Of a DNA stretch of 13,204 nt, positions 1-6,556 are shown piece after piece. Where the stretch lies: positions 1-13,204 of the forward strand of contig SFJN01000061.1 of NCBI GenBank assembly GCA_004555055.1. The letters are read 5' to 3'. The notes beneath the pieces were generated by a model. It saw nothing but the letters and a program-made list of their open reading frames with translations. It did not search any database and was not told the DNA's origin. A program made the translations under genes and the position numbers. The stretch's first letter is position 1, and each line of letters begins with the position of its first letter. Source of the DNA: Bacteroidales bacterium. GTDB lineage: Bacteria > Bacteroidota > Bacteroidia > Bacteroidales > Bacteroidaceae.

Positions 1-1094
1 CTAATTCCCATGGACACCGGAATGCCCTCGCCCTTCTTCTCCAGACGCTCAAGCATCGGATACATCTTTTTCAGACGTTTGCTGGTTTTTTCACTCATCT
101 GCACATCCTTTCCTTCGTAGGTCGGTTTCTGTACACCTTCCACAATCTGCTTGGCAACTTCCGAAAGTGTCTTTACCTGTTCGGGCGGCATGGTGCCGTA
201 CTCGGTGCGTGTGCTGATGCTGGTCGGCAAGTAGATGCCGTCTATTTTCTGGCAGATGGTATTGGAGACGTCCATGAACTCTGCTTTTCTGATCTTGATT
301 ATTTGCCAATCATCTTCCACAATATGGATGGTGTATGCCCCGTTTCGGAGCACGTCAATGTAGTTTCCGTCTTCCAGGTAACTGCCTACATTGAAAAGAT
401 TTCCGTTCAGCACATCGTCCTTGAAGAAGAATTCGCGTTCGGAATCGGTGAGTTCGACATTGCTGTTCGCAATGCGACATCCGTTGCATGTCAGTTTCCC
501 GTTTCTGAAACTCTGTGACTGTTCTGTGGTGACAACCGGTTCGGTGTTTTTCATGATGATGTTGACAATGGCCTTGAAACCCATTGTCTTGGAAACGAAC
601 TTGAATAATCTTTTCTGAAATGGTGACAGGAAACTGTCGAGAATGTCGCAGTTATACGACGAGAACGTGAACGCGACCGTGGCATCGTAGGAAAGGGCTT
701 GACTGTTCTTGTCGCTCTGTTCCCACATTTTTCCCAGAATGAATGCCGCAGGGTCCTGACCGTCGGGTAGAGCATAGGCCATCGGCAGATCGTAGGGCTG
801 GAGCTCCATGTTGATGTCCAGTTCTGCCGTTTGCTTTTCTTTGATTTCGATAGTGGCGTGCTGTTTGGCATAGTTGATGCGTGAAAACTCCACATCGTAT
901 GTTCCTGCGGGAAGCGAGTGGAACCGCCAATCACCGTATTCATTGGCCAGGGTGGTTTCGCCCAAGGCCGGTATGCTTACGGTGGCGTACCTTCCTGAAA
1001 GGGTATCGCTCAGTGTAATGTGTCCCTTCAACGACTGTGCGCTGACAGACATTGACATGCAGAACAGCATGAATAGTAGTAAGTGCTCTCTCAT
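1..1094 (-). CDS. Secreted carboxypeptidase-regulatory-like domain protein, partial (C-terminus beyond the window)
   Basis: The frame is open from an ATG at 1094 to the window's left edge (364 codons, no stop), so only the N-terminal part is visible. Residues 1-20 form a signal peptide ending SVSAQ, a typical Bacteroidetes cleavage site. Residues about 22-98 match a carboxypeptidase-regulatory-like (CPD) beta-sandwich: a start LKGHITLSDT, an EYGDWRF strand and the landmark LPAGTYDVEFSRINYA. The remainder (about 100-364) I do not recognise. It contains a lysine/glutamate-rich stretch near the visible end (SEKTSKRLKKMYPMLERLEK). CPD domains often head DUF5686 or TonB-dependent outer-membrane proteins, but nothing seen here decides which. 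It lies 97 bp after the DUF2807 gene and is probably the last visible member of the ABC/GntR operon. There is no obvious ribosome binding site, as is usual in this phylum. The CDS, frame and secretion are secure; the function is unknown. Confidence 0.85.
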   Translation of the reverse strand, partial: MREHLLLFMLFCMSMSVSAQSLKGHITLSDTLSGRYATVSIPALGETTLANEYGDWRFHSLPAGTYDVEFSRINYAKQHATIEIKEKQTAELDINMELQPYDLPMAYALPDGQDPAAFILGKMWEQSDKNSQALSYDATVAFTFSSYNCDILDSFLSPFQKRLFKFVSKTMGFKAIVNIIMKNTEPVVTTEQSQSFRNGKLTCNGCRIANSNVELTDSEREFFFKDDVLNGNLFNVGSYLEDGNYIDVLRNGAYTIHIVEDDWQIIKIRKAEFMDVSNTICQKIDGIYLPTSISTRTEYGTMPPEQVKTLSEVAKQIVEGVQKPTYEGKDVQMSEKTSKRLKKMYPMLERLEKKGEGIPVSMGI

Positions 1095-1191
1095 CTTCTG
1101 TATTGAATAAGGTTGCTTGTATTTTCATTTCCTTTCATGCTGTCCCTTACGCAATTTCTTGCAGCAGGAACAGCGTGAATAATATGCCTGT

Positions 1192-1971
1192 CTATGGTTT
1201 GGCTGTGCCGGTAGCGGACGAGTCGGCAGCGGCCTTGGCGGACTGCTCCGATGCAGCGTCCTTTTTCGGTGACGTATTCTTTTGCTCGCGCATCTCACGG
1301 CGTTCCTCAGGAGTGGTATAGGGCTCGCGTACGGTGCTGACGCTCTTGTCGCCGGTTTCGCACTTCAGATTCTGGATGCAGCAGCTGGTGGATGTGCCTT
1401 GCTTGATGTTTATTTTCTTGCATTCGCCGATATAGAGGTTCGAGGCTGCCAAGGAAAGGGTGGCATCGAGTTCATCGCACCGCAAGGTCTTGACGGTGAC
1501 GTTCGAGGCGGTGGAAGAGTTCACACGGAGTGTCTGGCACTGGAGATTTGAGAAAATCACCTGTCCGGCAGTTTCTGTCGTGATTTCTACAGGAGCATCA
1601 GTATCGAAGTCTTTACAGGAGATGTTGGCGGCGTTTTCGGCATGGAAACCGGTGACGGTGGGTGCCGTAACCTTCACCTTGATGCCGCTGACGGGGACAT
1701 TGCTGCCACTGACAAGGCCGGCATAGAGTGTTCCGTCCTTTTCGTAAACATCGAGCAAAGGAATATAGTTGGTGTCGCAGGCAATGCTCACACTTGTTTC
1801 CTCGCCGGGAGTGTAGATGACGCTGACGGCATTGGTGGCTTCGATGCTGTGGATGTGCGAAACTTCGATGCGTTTCACGTCTTTTTCCTTTTTAGGCTGG
1901 CAGGAACTGAAGGTCAGCATGGCGATGATGGCAAGGGCTATGGCGATGATGTTCATGATGGTGTGTCGCAT
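1192..1971 (-). CDS. DUF2807 (head-GIN type) lipoprotein
   Basis: This 259-aa protein starts with a lipoprotein signal: a hydrophobic segment at residues 7-20 followed by the lipobox FSSC with Cys24, so it is probably lipidated and moved to the outer membrane or periplasmic face. Residues about 33-205 look like the repetitive beta-helix of DUF2807 (putative auto-transporter adhesin, head GIN domain): HSIEATNAVSVIYTPGEE near the start, then alternating short strands rich in Asn, Thr and Ser. Five cysteines (145, 165, 184, 197, 198) sit in successive rungs. Residues 215-259 are a low-complexity Glu/Lys/Ala/Ser tail. Genes of this family often sit beside GntR-ABC modules in Bacteroidetes, as here, 90 bp after the GntR gene. 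A role as an envelope sensor or scaffold is inference. Met6 is an alternative start, but Met1 leaves a better signal n-region (Arg2, His3). Confidence 0.85.
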   Translation of the reverse strand: MRHTIMNIIAIALAIIAMLTFSSCQPKKEKDVKRIEVSHIHSIEATNAVSVIYTPGEETSVSIACDTNYIPLLDVYEKDGTLYAGLVSGSNVPVSGIKVKVTAPTVTGFHAENAANISCKDFDTDAPVEITTETAGQVIFSNLQCQTLRVNSSTASNVTVKTLRCDELDATLSLAASNLYIGECKKINIKQGTSTSCCIQNLKCETGDKSVSTVREPYTTPEERREMREQKNTSPKKDAASEQSAKAAADSSATGTAKP

Positions 1972-2061
1972 GGTGGAAAACGGGGTGGAATGGTTGGGGG
2001 ATAAGGAGATATGGGAGGATGGAGAGAAAAAGTGGAAGACACGGATGGAAGGCGTGGGCCC

Positions 2062-2430
2062 TTATCCTGCATCAGCCATTTCTGCTTTCAGGCGTTGCAA
2101 AAGTTCGTCGTCGCTGATGTCGAGCTGGCGTATGGTACGCGCCAGGTGGGGGAGCGATTCGCGGAAGAAGGCGTTGCGTCGGAGTTCGAGAATCCGTTCA
2201 CGGGCATCGATGCTGACGAAACTCCCCAGGCCACGGCGGTCGTAGATGATGCCGCGCTGCCGGAGCTGGTCGAAGGCCTTCGTGGTGGTGTTGACGTTGA
2301 CCTGCAGCTGCACGCTGTAGTCGCGGACTCCGGGGATGCGTTCGTCCGGGGCATATTTTCCGGCAAGGATTTCGTCCATCAGACGCTCCGCAATCTGAAG
2401 ATATATGGGGCTGGTTTCACGGAATATCAT
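2062..2430 (-). CDS. GntR-family transcriptional regulator, YtrA subfamily
   Basis: A 122-aa protein, the short length typical of the YtrA branch of GntR repressors. Residues 7-73 form the winged helix: PIYLQIAERLMDEILAGKY (helix 1), then RIPGVRDYSVQLQVNVNTTT (helix-turn-helix), KAFDQLRQRGIIYDRR and the wing GLGSFV. Only about 50 residues follow, forming one or two helices (78-118) that in this family make the dimer interface; there is no FadR- or UTRA-type ligand domain. YtrA-type regulators normally repress the ABC operon that encodes them. This gene is third in its operon, after the ATPase and permease, and a perfect inverted repeat abuts the -7 box of the operon promoter (4467-4490), so autorepression is likely. 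The inducer cannot be read from sequence; envelope-active compounds are the usual suspects for relatives. Confidence 0.93.
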   Translation of the reverse strand: MIFRETSPIYLQIAERLMDEILAGKYAPDERIPGVRDYSVQLQVNVNTTTKAFDQLRQRGIIYDRRGLGSFVSIDARERILELRRNAFFRESLPHLARTIRQLDISDDELLQRLKAEMADAG

Positions 2431-2505
2431 AGGGGTAAGTAGATTGGCAATAAAATTTCGTGCTGAAGCATTCGGAACAGTGTTTTTGGGTGCAGGGGAC
2501 GGAGT

Positions 2506-3330
2506 TTAGAAACCGATGTGCCGGCTGGGGATGACGTTGGCGCGGCGGAACATGCGGTAACTGGCCGAGAGGCAGAGGACAATCCAGAGTAAGGTGCCGA
2601 TGATAAGGGCTACCTTCAATGGTTGTTTCAGCGAATCAAGGGTGAAAGTCATGGAGTACGCTGGGTCCAGGAAGTATTCTGCAAGACTTTCGCCGAAGAC
2701 TTCCAGGAATGTGAAGAGAAGGATTAAAAGTGCATAATTTGCCACAAAGGTAAGGAGTGTGGTAAGGATGAAGGGCTGGCGGCGGAAGAAGGCGCTACCC
2801 AACACGTAGGTCGCTATCTGGGCGATGCATCCGAGGAGGGTGAGGACGGCGAAGAAGGGGGTAGCCTGACTGAGTATGCTCATGACTTCGGGCGTTACGA
2901 AGCTTCTGGGGTAGGACAAGGCCCAGAATGCTACATACTGGACAAGGTCGGCAAGGGGGAGCACAACAAGGAATGCCAGATGATAGAACACGACGGAGAC
3001 TGTGAGGTATGACACGAATTTCTCGAGGTTTGTGGCAGGGAGCATCAGCGACGTTATGCGTTTGGTCTTGCTGTTCATAGGACTGAAGGTGAGTGATGCC
3101 GAAATGAGGGAGAGTACGCCTCCGGCAATAAGTACGGATACCGCGGCGCTATGGCTCCAGGTATCATTCATCTCTTCGATATTGGCCCATCTTCCATTGA
3201 ATAAGATGAAGAACATGGTGGCGAAAATGCCGATGAAAAGACCCAGAAGTTGGTTGCGGTACTTGCGGATGTCGGAAAATATCTGGTGGCGGATGAGCAG
3301 GCCGACGCGATGGAAATTCAGATTTTTCAT
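2506..3330 (-). CDS. ABC transporter membrane subunit (ABC-2-like permease)
   Basis: A 274-aa integral membrane protein with about six hydrophobic segments, at roughly residues 26-46, 62-82, 107-127, 157-178, 187-209 and 238-258. The N-terminal 25 residues are polar and basic (FHRVGLLIRHQIFSDIRKYR), as in cytoplasm-facing coupling helices of ABC-2-type permeases. No ATPase or catalytic motif is present. It starts 73 bp after the ABC ATPase gene and is followed by the GntR regulator, so it is almost certainly the membrane partner of that ATPase. With one permease gene the transporter would be an (ATPase-permease)2 homodimeric assembly. The substrate is unknown. Direction is probably export or lipid/peptide handling, by analogy with YtrA-linked ABC systems, but that is inference. 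A C-terminal basic stretch (RMFRRANVIPSR) fits cytoplasmic exposure of both ends. Confidence 0.85.
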   Translation of the reverse strand: MKNLNFHRVGLLIRHQIFSDIRKYRNQLLGLFIGIFATMFFILFNGRWANIEEMNDTWSHSAAVSVLIAGGVLSLISASLTFSPMNSKTKRITSLMLPATNLEKFVSYLTVSVVFYHLAFLVVLPLADLVQYVAFWALSYPRSFVTPEVMSILSQATPFFAVLTLLGCIAQIATYVLGSAFFRRQPFILTTLLTFVANYALLILLFTFLEVFGESLAEYFLDPAYSMTFTLDSLKQPLKVALIIGTLLWIVLCLSASYRMFRRANVIPSRHIGF

Positions 3331-3403
3331 AAATGATGTAGGGTGTTATATTGGGGAAAAGAATAGGGTTTGTGAGACTGTGGTGACGAGAAGAATGGAG
3401 TCT

Positions 3404-4234
3404 TCAGAAGCGTGCGATGATGTCGGGATTCTTGTTGACGGCATTGAAGAGGAGTTCCAGGTTTACTGTAGTATTTCTGAATCCGTCGGAACGTGCTACC
3501 ACAAGAGTGCCGAGTACGGAAGGTTCCATATAGAGTGCATCCGAAAGGTCGGCTCCAACAGGGCGGACATCGAAGCAGAGTTTTTCGCTGATGGTGCTGA
3601 TGGGGGAATTGAGGAGCAGGTGGTCGGACTCGAGCATGATGACGTGGTCGATGAGCATTTCCACATCGTGTACCTGATGGGTGCTGATGATGATGGTGCG
3701 ATCATCGTTCATCTGGGCTGCAATTACTTTCCGGAACTGGGTCTTGCTGGGGATGTCAAGGCCGTTCGTCGGTTCATCGAGCAGCAGGTATTCCGTCTGT
3801 GTGGCAAGGGCGAAGCTGATGAAGGCCTTCTTCTTCTGACCCATGGACAGGCTGCCGAGGTTGATGTCTGTGGGAAGTTCGAAGTCCTTGAGCGACTGTT
3901 CGAGGATTTCGTCGGAAAAGTTCGGATAGAAATCACGGTTGAGCCTTACGTACTGTGCCATGGTGATGGAGGGAAGTTCGAACTCTTCGGGGACGAAGAA
4001 TATGCGGCTGAGCGTTTCGGGGCTGCGTTTGGAGGATGGGATTCCGTCGATGCTGACACTTTGTTTACGGTCGTGGAGCAATCCGGAGATAAGGTAGAGG
4101 AGTGTGGACTTTCCGGTACCGTTCTTGCCCAGCAGTCCGATGATTTTGCCCTGTTCGATGTTGAGTGAAAGGTCGGTGAAGACGGCGGGATGCTGGAAGT
4201 CGTAGCGGAAGGAGAGGTGATTGATGCAAATCAT
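3404..4234 (-). CDS. ABC transporter ATP-binding protein (YtrB-like)
   Basis: A 276-aa nucleotide-binding subunit with a full motif set: Walker A GKNGTGKST (36-44), ABC signature LSMGQKKK (129-136), Walker B EYLLLDEPTNGLD (148-160, catalytic Glu154) and switch His186 in STHQ. The Q-loop position reads FFVPEEFELPS, so the usual glutamine is replaced by Glu, as in some members of this branch. About 75 residues after the core (200-276) form an accessory C-terminal region. It is the first gene of the operon, and the permease follows. It is preceded by a long leader of roughly 250 nt from the predicted promoter at 4492-4522. The start at 4234 gives the normal N-terminus MICINHLSFRY, which runs straight into the first beta strand. 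It supplies ATP-driven energy to the adjacent permease; the substrate is not determinable. Confidence 0.96.
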   Translation of the reverse strand: MICINHLSFRYDFQHPAVFTDLSLNIEQGKIIGLLGKNGTGKSTLLYLISGLLHDRKQSVSIDGIPSSKRSPETLSRIFFVPEEFELPSITMAQYVRLNRDFYPNFSDEILEQSLKDFELPTDINLGSLSMGQKKKAFISFALATQTEYLLLDEPTNGLDIPSKTQFRKVIAAQMNDDRTIIISTHQVHDVEMLIDHVIMLESDHLLLNSPISTISEKLCFDVRPVGADLSDALYMEPSVLGTLVVARSDGFRNTTVNLELLFNAVNKNPDIIARF

Positions 4235-4308
4235 GTGGGTGTAATGTTTGGAAGGTTTGTGTAGATGGGCCGTATGCCGATGGCTGAATCATTTCTGACC
4301 GGTGGCGG

Positions 4309-4370
4309 TATCATTCCTTATATATGCTGTATCACTCCTTATATATATTGTAGCGCTCCTATATATGTTC
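4309..4370 (-). repeat. Three tandem 21-bp direct repeats in the ABC operon leader
   Basis: On the plus strand the units are 4309-4329, 4330-4350 and 4351-4370, each built on TATCA(T/C)TCCTTATATATNNTG; the third has lost one T and diverged to TAGCGCTCC. The period is 21 bp, two helical turns, so the same face of DNA is presented three times. In the sense of transcription each unit reads (C/A)ATATATAAGGA(A/G)TGATAC. A weak fourth match (ATCATTTCT at 4288-4296) lies about 22 bp further on. They lie between the predicted start site and the ATPase gene. Regulatory iterons are the natural reading, but slippage-born repeats are possible. Confidence 0.75.
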
Positions 4371-4466
4371 GGGAATGGTTCTTCATGGCGATGTCCGGCT
4401 TTCGGTATCAGCCCTCTTTTTTCCCTTTGCCGTAATGCAAAATACGGCGAAGTGTTTTGGGTTTAT

Positions 4467-4490
4467 GGTGTAATAGTGAAGTATTACACC
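4467..4490. promoter_or_regulatory. Probable GntR (YtrA-type) operator: perfect inverted repeat
   Basis: GGTGTAATA at 4467-4475 and TATTACACC at 4482-4490 are perfect complements separated by GTGAAG. The site begins one base after the -7 box of the ABC operon promoter, so it covers the expected transcription start. The outer GTGTA...TACAC halves with about 12 bp between them resemble the spaced AGTGTA/TACACT operator I recall for Bacillus subtilis YtrA, which fits the YtrA-type regulator encoded in this operon. Binding itself is inferred. Confidence 0.75.
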
Positions 4491-4491
4491 G

Positions 4492-4522
4492 CAAAAGTAT
4501 GGCGGTTGTTTGAACCTTGCAA
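4492..4522 (-). promoter_or_regulatory. Bacteroidetes-type promoter of the ABC/GntR/DUF2807 operon
   Basis: On the minus strand the -7 box is TACTTTTG (4499-4492), an exact TAnnTTTG match. A TTG at 4522-4520 lies 20 bp upstream at the -33 position. The predicted start near 4486 gives a leader of about 250 nt before the ATPase gene. The promoter sits just downstream of the terminator at 4542-4574, which supports an independent unit. Confidence 0.7.
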
Positions 4523-4541
4523 GTTTTTTTCGGAAAAAAGC

Positions 4542-4574
4542 AAAAAAAATGGCTTCCATGGGGGTGGAAGCCAT
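4542..4574 (-). terminator. Intrinsic terminator after the HU-LysM gene
   Basis: In the minus-strand sense, ATGGCTTCCA and TGGAAGCCAT form a perfect 10-bp stem with a 6-nt C-rich loop. The stem is followed at once by eight T. It lies about 46 bp after the stop of the HU-LysM gene. Confidence 0.92.
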
Positions 4575-4620
4575 AATTTTGTAAAGTGCGGTATTGCAAA
4601 AATAGGTAGATGCAATATGG

Positions 4621-6159
4621 TTATCTCTTTGGCGTAAGGCGTGGAATCTCTATTTTCTCTCCCAACTGTATGAGGTCGGGATTGGAAATATGGTTGTGGA
4701 ATTCGATATATGAAGCCAGTTTTTTGTCGCCATAGTGCTTTTTAGCCAGTTTGTTGAGGTTGTCTCCAACGGAAATGGTGTGCAGGGTGATGACGCCTGT
4801 GATGAGGTAGTCGCCGTTTTTCATCTGCTGGTATCGGTCAGCACACTTGAGCTCTGCCTCCCGCTGTTTGGCAGCCTTTGCCTCTTCTGCACGTTTTGCG
4901 GCAAACTCATCGTAAGCGCTTTGGGGTTCTTTATTCTCTGCCTTGCTGTTCTTTTCAGGCTCAGCGGCTGTTGTGCTCCCGGCATCGGCATTGTCCTGCT
5001 TTACACTTGCTGTCGCAGGGGTGGACTTTGCCGCGCCTTTTTCAGCAGGCTTGGGGGATGCGCTCTGTGCGGACTGGGGCTTTTCTGCCGTGACATGCTC
5101 CTCGACTGACGGATTTTCGGTAAAGATGCATGGAGGGCAGAGCAGGCGGTAATACCCGGCATAGTAGCTCAACGTCATCAGGACGAGGGTGGCGAGGACG
5201 ATGAATGCTGTGCGCCACCAATTGTGGCGTTCGGCAGGGAGGGTGTTCTGGATGACAATTGGCGAATGGTCGTTGGCGTGTTCCTGTAGATTGTCGGAGT
5301 TGTCGCGTCCATCGACGGCTTTTTCCTGCATGTCCTCCTCCTCCTCGTAGTTCGTTGCATAGTCTCGGGTGTCGTTTCCGTCAGTGTCTTCAGACGGCTC
5401 TCCCTCGGTTTCCCCAACGGCAAGCGGTTCTTCTTCTTCGCTGTCGTCCGGTTCCTGCTCCTCCGTGTCCTGCTCCTGCGGTTGTGATTCGGCAGTCTCT
5501 TCGGCGGTTTCCGTTTCCTGGCCGTAGCAAAGCTGTTGGTTTTCGGCTTCGTCGATGAGGTTTTGGGCCTCGTTCATCAGTGCGTTCGTTTCCTCTTCAC
5601 TGATTTCCGGATTTTCTTCTCCAACGTTTTCGTCAGCAGTTTCCTGGGGCTCACTTTCTTTAAGGTCGCTTGCGGTTGCTGCGCGGTCATCGTCAGTGGG
5701 AGTGGGGGCATCGTTATCGTCTGACAGAACTTCGTCGGCGGTTTCCGTTTCTTCTACAAAGTCCTGCTCCTCTTCTGTTTCTTCACCCTCCTCAGTACCT
5801 ATACCGTCCACGCTGTCCAGTTCGCTGATGTCGAAATCATCGTCAAGATTGATGGTGGTGAAATGGTTGAAGGGACGGTTCACCAGTTCCTTGAAGGCGT
5901 TGTCGGGCAGGAAACTGATTTTCTCGTGTCCGATGATCTGGAAGCGTTCTCCGGTATTGATGTTCACGCTTTCGCGGTCGCTGACGGTGACAATCTTGAA
6001 AGTGGCGAAGCCCTTGATCTTCAGAATGCTTTCTGTTGTAAGCCCTTCTTCGGCAAGGTCAAAGAAAGCCCGGACAAATGTGTCGGCTTTCCGCTTGGTC
6101 ATGCCGGTGCGTGCGGCAAGGGCTTCAGCAAGATTCTGGAGGAGTATTTTGTTGTCCAT
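4621..6159 (-). CDS. HU-domain / transmembrane / LysM fusion protein
   Basis: A 512-aa protein of unusual build. Residues 1-95 are an HU/IHF-like DNA-binding domain (MDNKILLQNLAEALAARTGM start, IKGFATFKIV core, beta-arm tip VNINTGERFQI). Residues 102-300 are an extremely acidic, disordered linker of Glu/Asp runs. One transmembrane segment follows at about 315-338 (WRTAFIVLATLVLMTLSYYA), then a CPPC motif (Cys341, Cys344), an Ala/Lys/Pro-rich stretch and a charged helix (414-445). Residues about 458-507 form a LysM domain (HTISVGDNLNKLAKKHYGD ... NPDLIQLGEKIEIP). With the HU domain inside, the LysM domain lies in the periplasm and would bind peptidoglycan. The arm reads NINTG where HU has NPxTG, so the intercalating proline is absent. 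It lies 9 bp after a plain HU gene and is the last gene before a terminator. Domain calls are firm; the tethering role is inference. Confidence 0.9.
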   Translation of the reverse strand: MDNKILLQNLAEALAARTGMTKRKADTFVRAFFDLAEEGLTTESILKIKGFATFKIVTVSDRESVNINTGERFQIIGHEKISFLPDNAFKELVNRPFNHFTTINLDDDFDISELDSVDGIGTEEGEETEEEQDFVEETETADEVLSDDNDAPTPTDDDRAATASDLKESEPQETADENVGEENPEISEEETNALMNEAQNLIDEAENQQLCYGQETETAEETAESQPQEQDTEEQEPDDSEEEEPLAVGETEGEPSEDTDGNDTRDYATNYEEEEDMQEKAVDGRDNSDNLQEHANDHSPIVIQNTLPAERHNWWRTAFIVLATLVLMTLSYYAGYYRLLCPPCIFTENPSVEEHVTAEKPQSAQSASPKPAEKGAAKSTPATASVKQDNADAGSTTAAEPEKNSKAENKEPQSAYDEFAAKRAEEAKAAKQREAELKCADRYQQMKNGDYLITGVITLHTISVGDNLNKLAKKHYGDKKLASYIEFHNHISNPDLIQLGEKIEIPRLTPKR

Positions 6160-6168
6160 ATTCGGATT

Positions 6169-6444
6169 TTACTTCTTGATTTTGTCTTTCAGTACGGCAC
6201 TCGGTTTGAAGCTGACGGTAATTTTGGGTGGAATCAGCTGTCGCTGTTTTGTTGCAGGATTGACGATGATGCGCTCCATCTTTTTCTTCGTTTCGAAATT
6301 CCCGAAGCCCTGGATGGTGATTACATCGCCTTCGTCCAAAAAGTCGGCCATCACTTCCGTAAGGCGTTCGATGGTCTGCTGCGTATCTTTGGCTGTGGAA
6401 TCGGTTCGGCGGGCCAATTCCGTGATGAATTCTTTGTTGTTCAT
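6169..6444 (-). CDS. HU/IHF-family DNA-binding protein
   Basis: A 91-aa protein of normal HU/IHF length. The helical base is MNNKEFITELARRTDSTAKD plus TQQTIERLTEVMADFLDEGD, followed by ITIQGFGNFETKKK and the arm VNPATKQRQLIPPKITVSFK, ending in the usual PSAVLKDKIKK. The arm tip keeps the intercalating proline (Pro63 of NPAT), so this copy should bend DNA in the usual way; the usual TGE after it is TKQ. Homo- or heterodimers act as nucleoid architectural proteins. It sits directly upstream of the HU-LysM gene (9-bp gap), which suggests co-expression and possibly heterodimer formation with that protein's HU domain. It begins 112 bp after rimO; that gap contains a possible hairpin but no clear promoter. 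Confidence 0.95.
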   Translation of the reverse strand: MNNKEFITELARRTDSTAKDTQQTIERLTEVMADFLDEGDVITIQGFGNFETKKKMERIIVNPATKQRQLIPPKITVSFKPSAVLKDKIKK

Positions 6445-6507
6445 AGCAGTGGAGTCAATGAATATGACAAGTCATTCTTTAAAAAACGTTACGAGCTCCC
6501 TTATAAA

Positions 6508-6540
6508 CTGCCGGACGGAATGGAAGTCTGAAGCCGGCAG
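6508..6540 (-). other. Possible weak hairpin or attenuator between rimO and the HU gene
   Basis: In the minus-strand sense CTGCCGG and CCGGCAG can pair as a perfect 7-bp stem, with a 19-nt loop, and are followed by TTTATAA. The loop is long and the T tract short, so full termination is doubtful. Partial attenuation or a processing site is possible. Confidence 0.3.
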
Positions 6541-6556
6541 GATGTAGAGCTGTTCA

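Larger units (their letters stand above)
4235..4620. other. Intergenic regulatory region between HU-LysM gene and ABC operon
   Basis: This 386-bp gap has no credible full-size gene. From right to left it contains the terminator of the upstream transcription unit (4542-4574), a Bacteroidetes-type minus-strand promoter (4492-4522), an inverted-repeat operator abutting its -7 box (4467-4490), three tandem 21-bp units (4309-4370) and about 75 bp of plain leader before the ATPase start. A 27-codon reading frame (4231-4314) that overlaps the ATPase start codon is discussed under findings and is not called as a gene. Confidence 0.8.

Noticed and set aside
1094..1142. 15-codon minus-strand frame whose TGA overlaps the start of the CPD gene
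   Set aside because: Very short and without a recognisable peptide or ribosome binding site; likely chance.
3002..4168. 388-aa plus-strand frame opposite the ABC genes
   Set aside because: It is antisense to a clear ABC ATPase with all motifs and to the permease start. The translation has no recognisable domain and arises from the codon bias of the minus-strand gene.
5555..6547. 330-aa serine-rich plus-strand frame
   Set aside because: It mirrors the Glu/Asp-rich linker and HU genes on the other strand; the Ser/Leu richness is what the antisense of acidic codons gives.
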